A stretch of DNA of 64,000 nt, taken from Phycisphaerae bacterium. Its GTDB lineage: Bacteria; Planctomycetota; Phycisphaerae; Sedimentisphaerales; Anaerohalosphaeraceae. The stretch covers positions 1 to 64,000 of the forward strand of contig JACZKQ010000083.1 of assembly GCA_014859965.1 (NCBI GenBank), read 5' to 3'. Below the pieces are notes generated by a model. It ran no database searches. It was not told where the DNA came from and saw nothing but the letters and a program-made list of their open reading frames with translations. Position 1 is the first letter of the stretch, and every line of letters starts with the position of its first letter. Positions 63,575 to 64,000 of the stretch are shown one piece after another. Made by a program: the position numbers and the translations under genes.

Positions 63575-63966
63575 ACGCAGGCGAACCCTATAATGAGTAT
63601 ACCTACGATGATTTGGATCGCCTGACGGATGTCACCTACCATAGCGCTGAGACGGAAATGTTCAACATGGACAACCTGGGCAATCGAACGAGTGTGGTCA
63701 AGCGCGATACGGCCGTCGACACTTATGCGCTCGACAGCGCGACGAACCGTTACGACTTATCCGCGGGCGGGCCGTATGAGGTGACGTGTGCCTACGATGC
63801 GGCCGGAAACACGACACGGGACAAGGACAACTACGCATACTGGTACGACTACGAGAATCGCGTCGTGAAGATTGAGGATTCGTCGAGCAATGACGTGGCG
63901 GAGTATGGCCGTTATGAGCGGGTGCGGGCGTTGGCATGCGGGGCACGCGGCTGTTGTGGGGGTTGA
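63575..63966 (+). pseudogene. Rhs/YD-repeat fragment H
   Basis: About 330 bp nearly identical to the start of fragment G (from GCAGGCGAACCCTATAATGAG), ending abruptly after DSSSNDVAEY; the remaining codons to the stop at 63966 are unrelated. With G it forms a direct repeat around the toxin-immunity pair. The last bases of the window (TTCGCTGCGCTCGCAATGAC) look like another dispersed repeat. Confidence 0.8.
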
Positions 63967-64000
63967 GATTGCTTCGCTGCGCTCGCAATGACATTGTTGC

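Noticed and set aside
1-64000. tRNA or rRNA genes
   Set aside because: No sequence with a T-loop and acceptor stem was found by eye; chance matches such as GTTCGAATCGAAGG near 33573 are inside coding sequence.

Overview
The window reads as chromosomal DNA of a planctomycete, most likely class Phycisphaerae (Sedimentisphaerales-like). This is inferred, not proven. The support is GC-rich coding, a diderm envelope set (LptD, LolCDE, OmpA-like lipoprotein), a secreted protein ending in a single dockerin-like repeat of the 'DLNGDCYVDLRDLALLASEW' type, a GH38-type glycosidase carrying a polysaccharide-lyase-4-like N-terminal domain, and excisionase-type helix-turn-helix proteins with a membrane tail. 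No rRNA, tRNA or CRISPR array was seen.

Layout. 1-6.2 kb (+): the end of a carbohydrate locus, with a GH38-like glycosidase (cut by the window edge), a corrinoid-methyltransferase/URO-D-family protein and a sodium:solute symporter. 6.6-9.2 kb (+): folC and a small outer-membrane barrel protein. 9.3-19.5 kb (-): a co-directional run of fba, an S41 protease, lysS, two LolC/E permeases, lolD, an ilvE-type aminotransferase and a polyprenyl diphosphate synthase. 19.95-22.65 kb (+): an NHEJ operon (ku, ATP-dependent ligase, MerR-TPR protein). 22.7-28.3 kb (-): lptD, a LexA-like XRE-S24 regulator and a dicarboxylate/glutamate symporter. 28.7-31.1 kb (+): HTH-membrane protein, OmpA-like lipoprotein, ndk. 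31.2-38.4 kb: radical SAM/B12 protein, HAD phosphatase, diadenylate cyclase, two secreted proteins, DEAD-box helicase. 38.5-39.0 kb: gmhA. 39.06-47.5 kb (-): a type IV pilus/type II secretion operon, pilM-N-O-(P-like)-pilB-pilT-pilC-two prepilins. 48.3-50.6 kb (-): gpsA and an MscS channel.

The accessory part is 51.3-64 kb. Two oppositely oriented arrays of degenerate Rhs/YD-repeat fragments (five copies on the minus strand at 52.6-56.05 kb, three on the plus strand at 60.5-64 kb) flank a normal hflX / GATase lipoprotein / PQQ-propeller segment. Each gap between fragments holds one or two unrelated small genes: lipoprotein, TPR-like, membrane-anchored, three-helix membrane, and candidate immunity proteins. 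Only two units still end in an Rhs C-terminal effector: a secreted Pro-rich tip at 51.6-52.3 kb and an Rhs core with a papain-like candidate toxin at 61.8-63.2 kb. The fragment-to-cassette junctions repeatedly carry a palindrome of the form GGGGTC(A/T)GACCCC followed by an A/T-rich TTTTAATTATTC, and many fragments begin at the same CC(G/C)TATAATGAGTA site. This regular border structure suggests a cassette array of effector/immunity genes and is the most interesting signal in the window.

A second unexplained element is a 130-254 bp hairpin-forming repeat with perfect 9-10 bp terminal inverted repeats and a G8-G9 tract, present three times in intergenic DNA (35.5, 48.0, 50.8 kb).
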